From contig CAYQTL010000078.1 of NCBI GenBank assembly GCA_964420405.1, positions 1-24,991 on the forward strand: a DNA stretch of 24,991 bases, written 5' to 3'. Position 1 is the stretch's first letter. Every line of letters starts with the position of its first letter. The translations under genes were made by a program, and so were the position numbers. A model generated the notes under the pieces. It ran no database searches, was not told the DNA's origin, and saw only the letters and a list, made by a program, of their open reading frames with translations. Shown piece after piece: positions 24,980 through 24,991 of the stretch. The DNA comes from CAYQTL01 sp964420405 (GTDB lineage Bacteria; Acidobacteriota; Thermoanaerobaculia; Thermoanaerobaculales; Sulfomarinibacteraceae).

Positions 24980-24991
24980 CGTCATCCTGAG
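24980..24991. repeat. Truncated end of a GTCATCCTGAG-type repeat
   Basis: The final bases CGTCATCCTGAG match the outer end of the dispersed repeat also suggested at 2343-2394, in opposite orientation. The copy is cut by the window edge. Confidence 0.3.

Overview
The window is a GC-rich chromosomal segment, about 70% G+C by eye, with ordinary housekeeping and accessory genes. There are 17 confident protein genes and one doubtful small ORF. I see no rRNA, tRNA, CRISPR array, transposase or phage gene. Several traits recur in uncultured Acidobacteriota (Thermoanaerobaculia-like): an ECF sigma gene overlapping a Ser/Thr kinase-TPR gene, exported beta-propeller proteins ending in a DGFESG-type tail, an exported S9 peptidase, and spacers full of short GC-rich tandem repeats. 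That assignment is an inference from gene style; Gemmatimonadota, Planctomycetota or a gammaproteobacterium cannot be excluded.

Layout. 1-4221 (+): ACT-domain malic enzyme, a conserved membrane protein, a probable alpha/alpha-toroid protein and a PEBP/YbhB protein. 4238-10123 (-): an exported propeller protein with its own well-formed sigma70-type promoter and a 16-bp palindrome, then an exported PCMT overlapping a spermidine-synthase-like membrane protein (GTGA overlap), then a DUF2267 protein. 10359-17729 (+): 4-hydroxyphenylpyruvate dioxygenase, an exported S9 peptidase, a 2TM peptide, and an ECF sigma/transmembrane kinase pair (GTGA overlap). 18158-21458 (-): a polytopic membrane protein and a second exported propeller protein with the same C-terminal tail. 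21732-24954 (+): a GT9 glycosyltransferase and a PAS/HisKA_3/HATPase/receiver hybrid kinase.

How genes may work together. The clearest functional unit is the sigma/kinase pair. In the sigma factor, the acidic motif usual in region 2.2 is replaced by Ser-Thr-Thr-Ala, and the partner kinase has a TPR sensor half beyond a membrane segment. This fits the described type of sigma factor switched on by phosphorylation. The PCMT/spermidine-synthase-like pair is a second coupled unit of unknown purpose. The other genes look like single transcription units, many with spacers of over 200 bp.

Most of what the genes do not explain lies in those spacers. Several share one design: an imperfect tandem run of a 6-8 nt word, a spacer of variable length, and a run of a related reverse-complement word. 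These look like a family of REP-like elements with different core words. There are also strong GC-rich hairpins after genes, and a pair of divergent promoter-like 12-mers identical in sequence.
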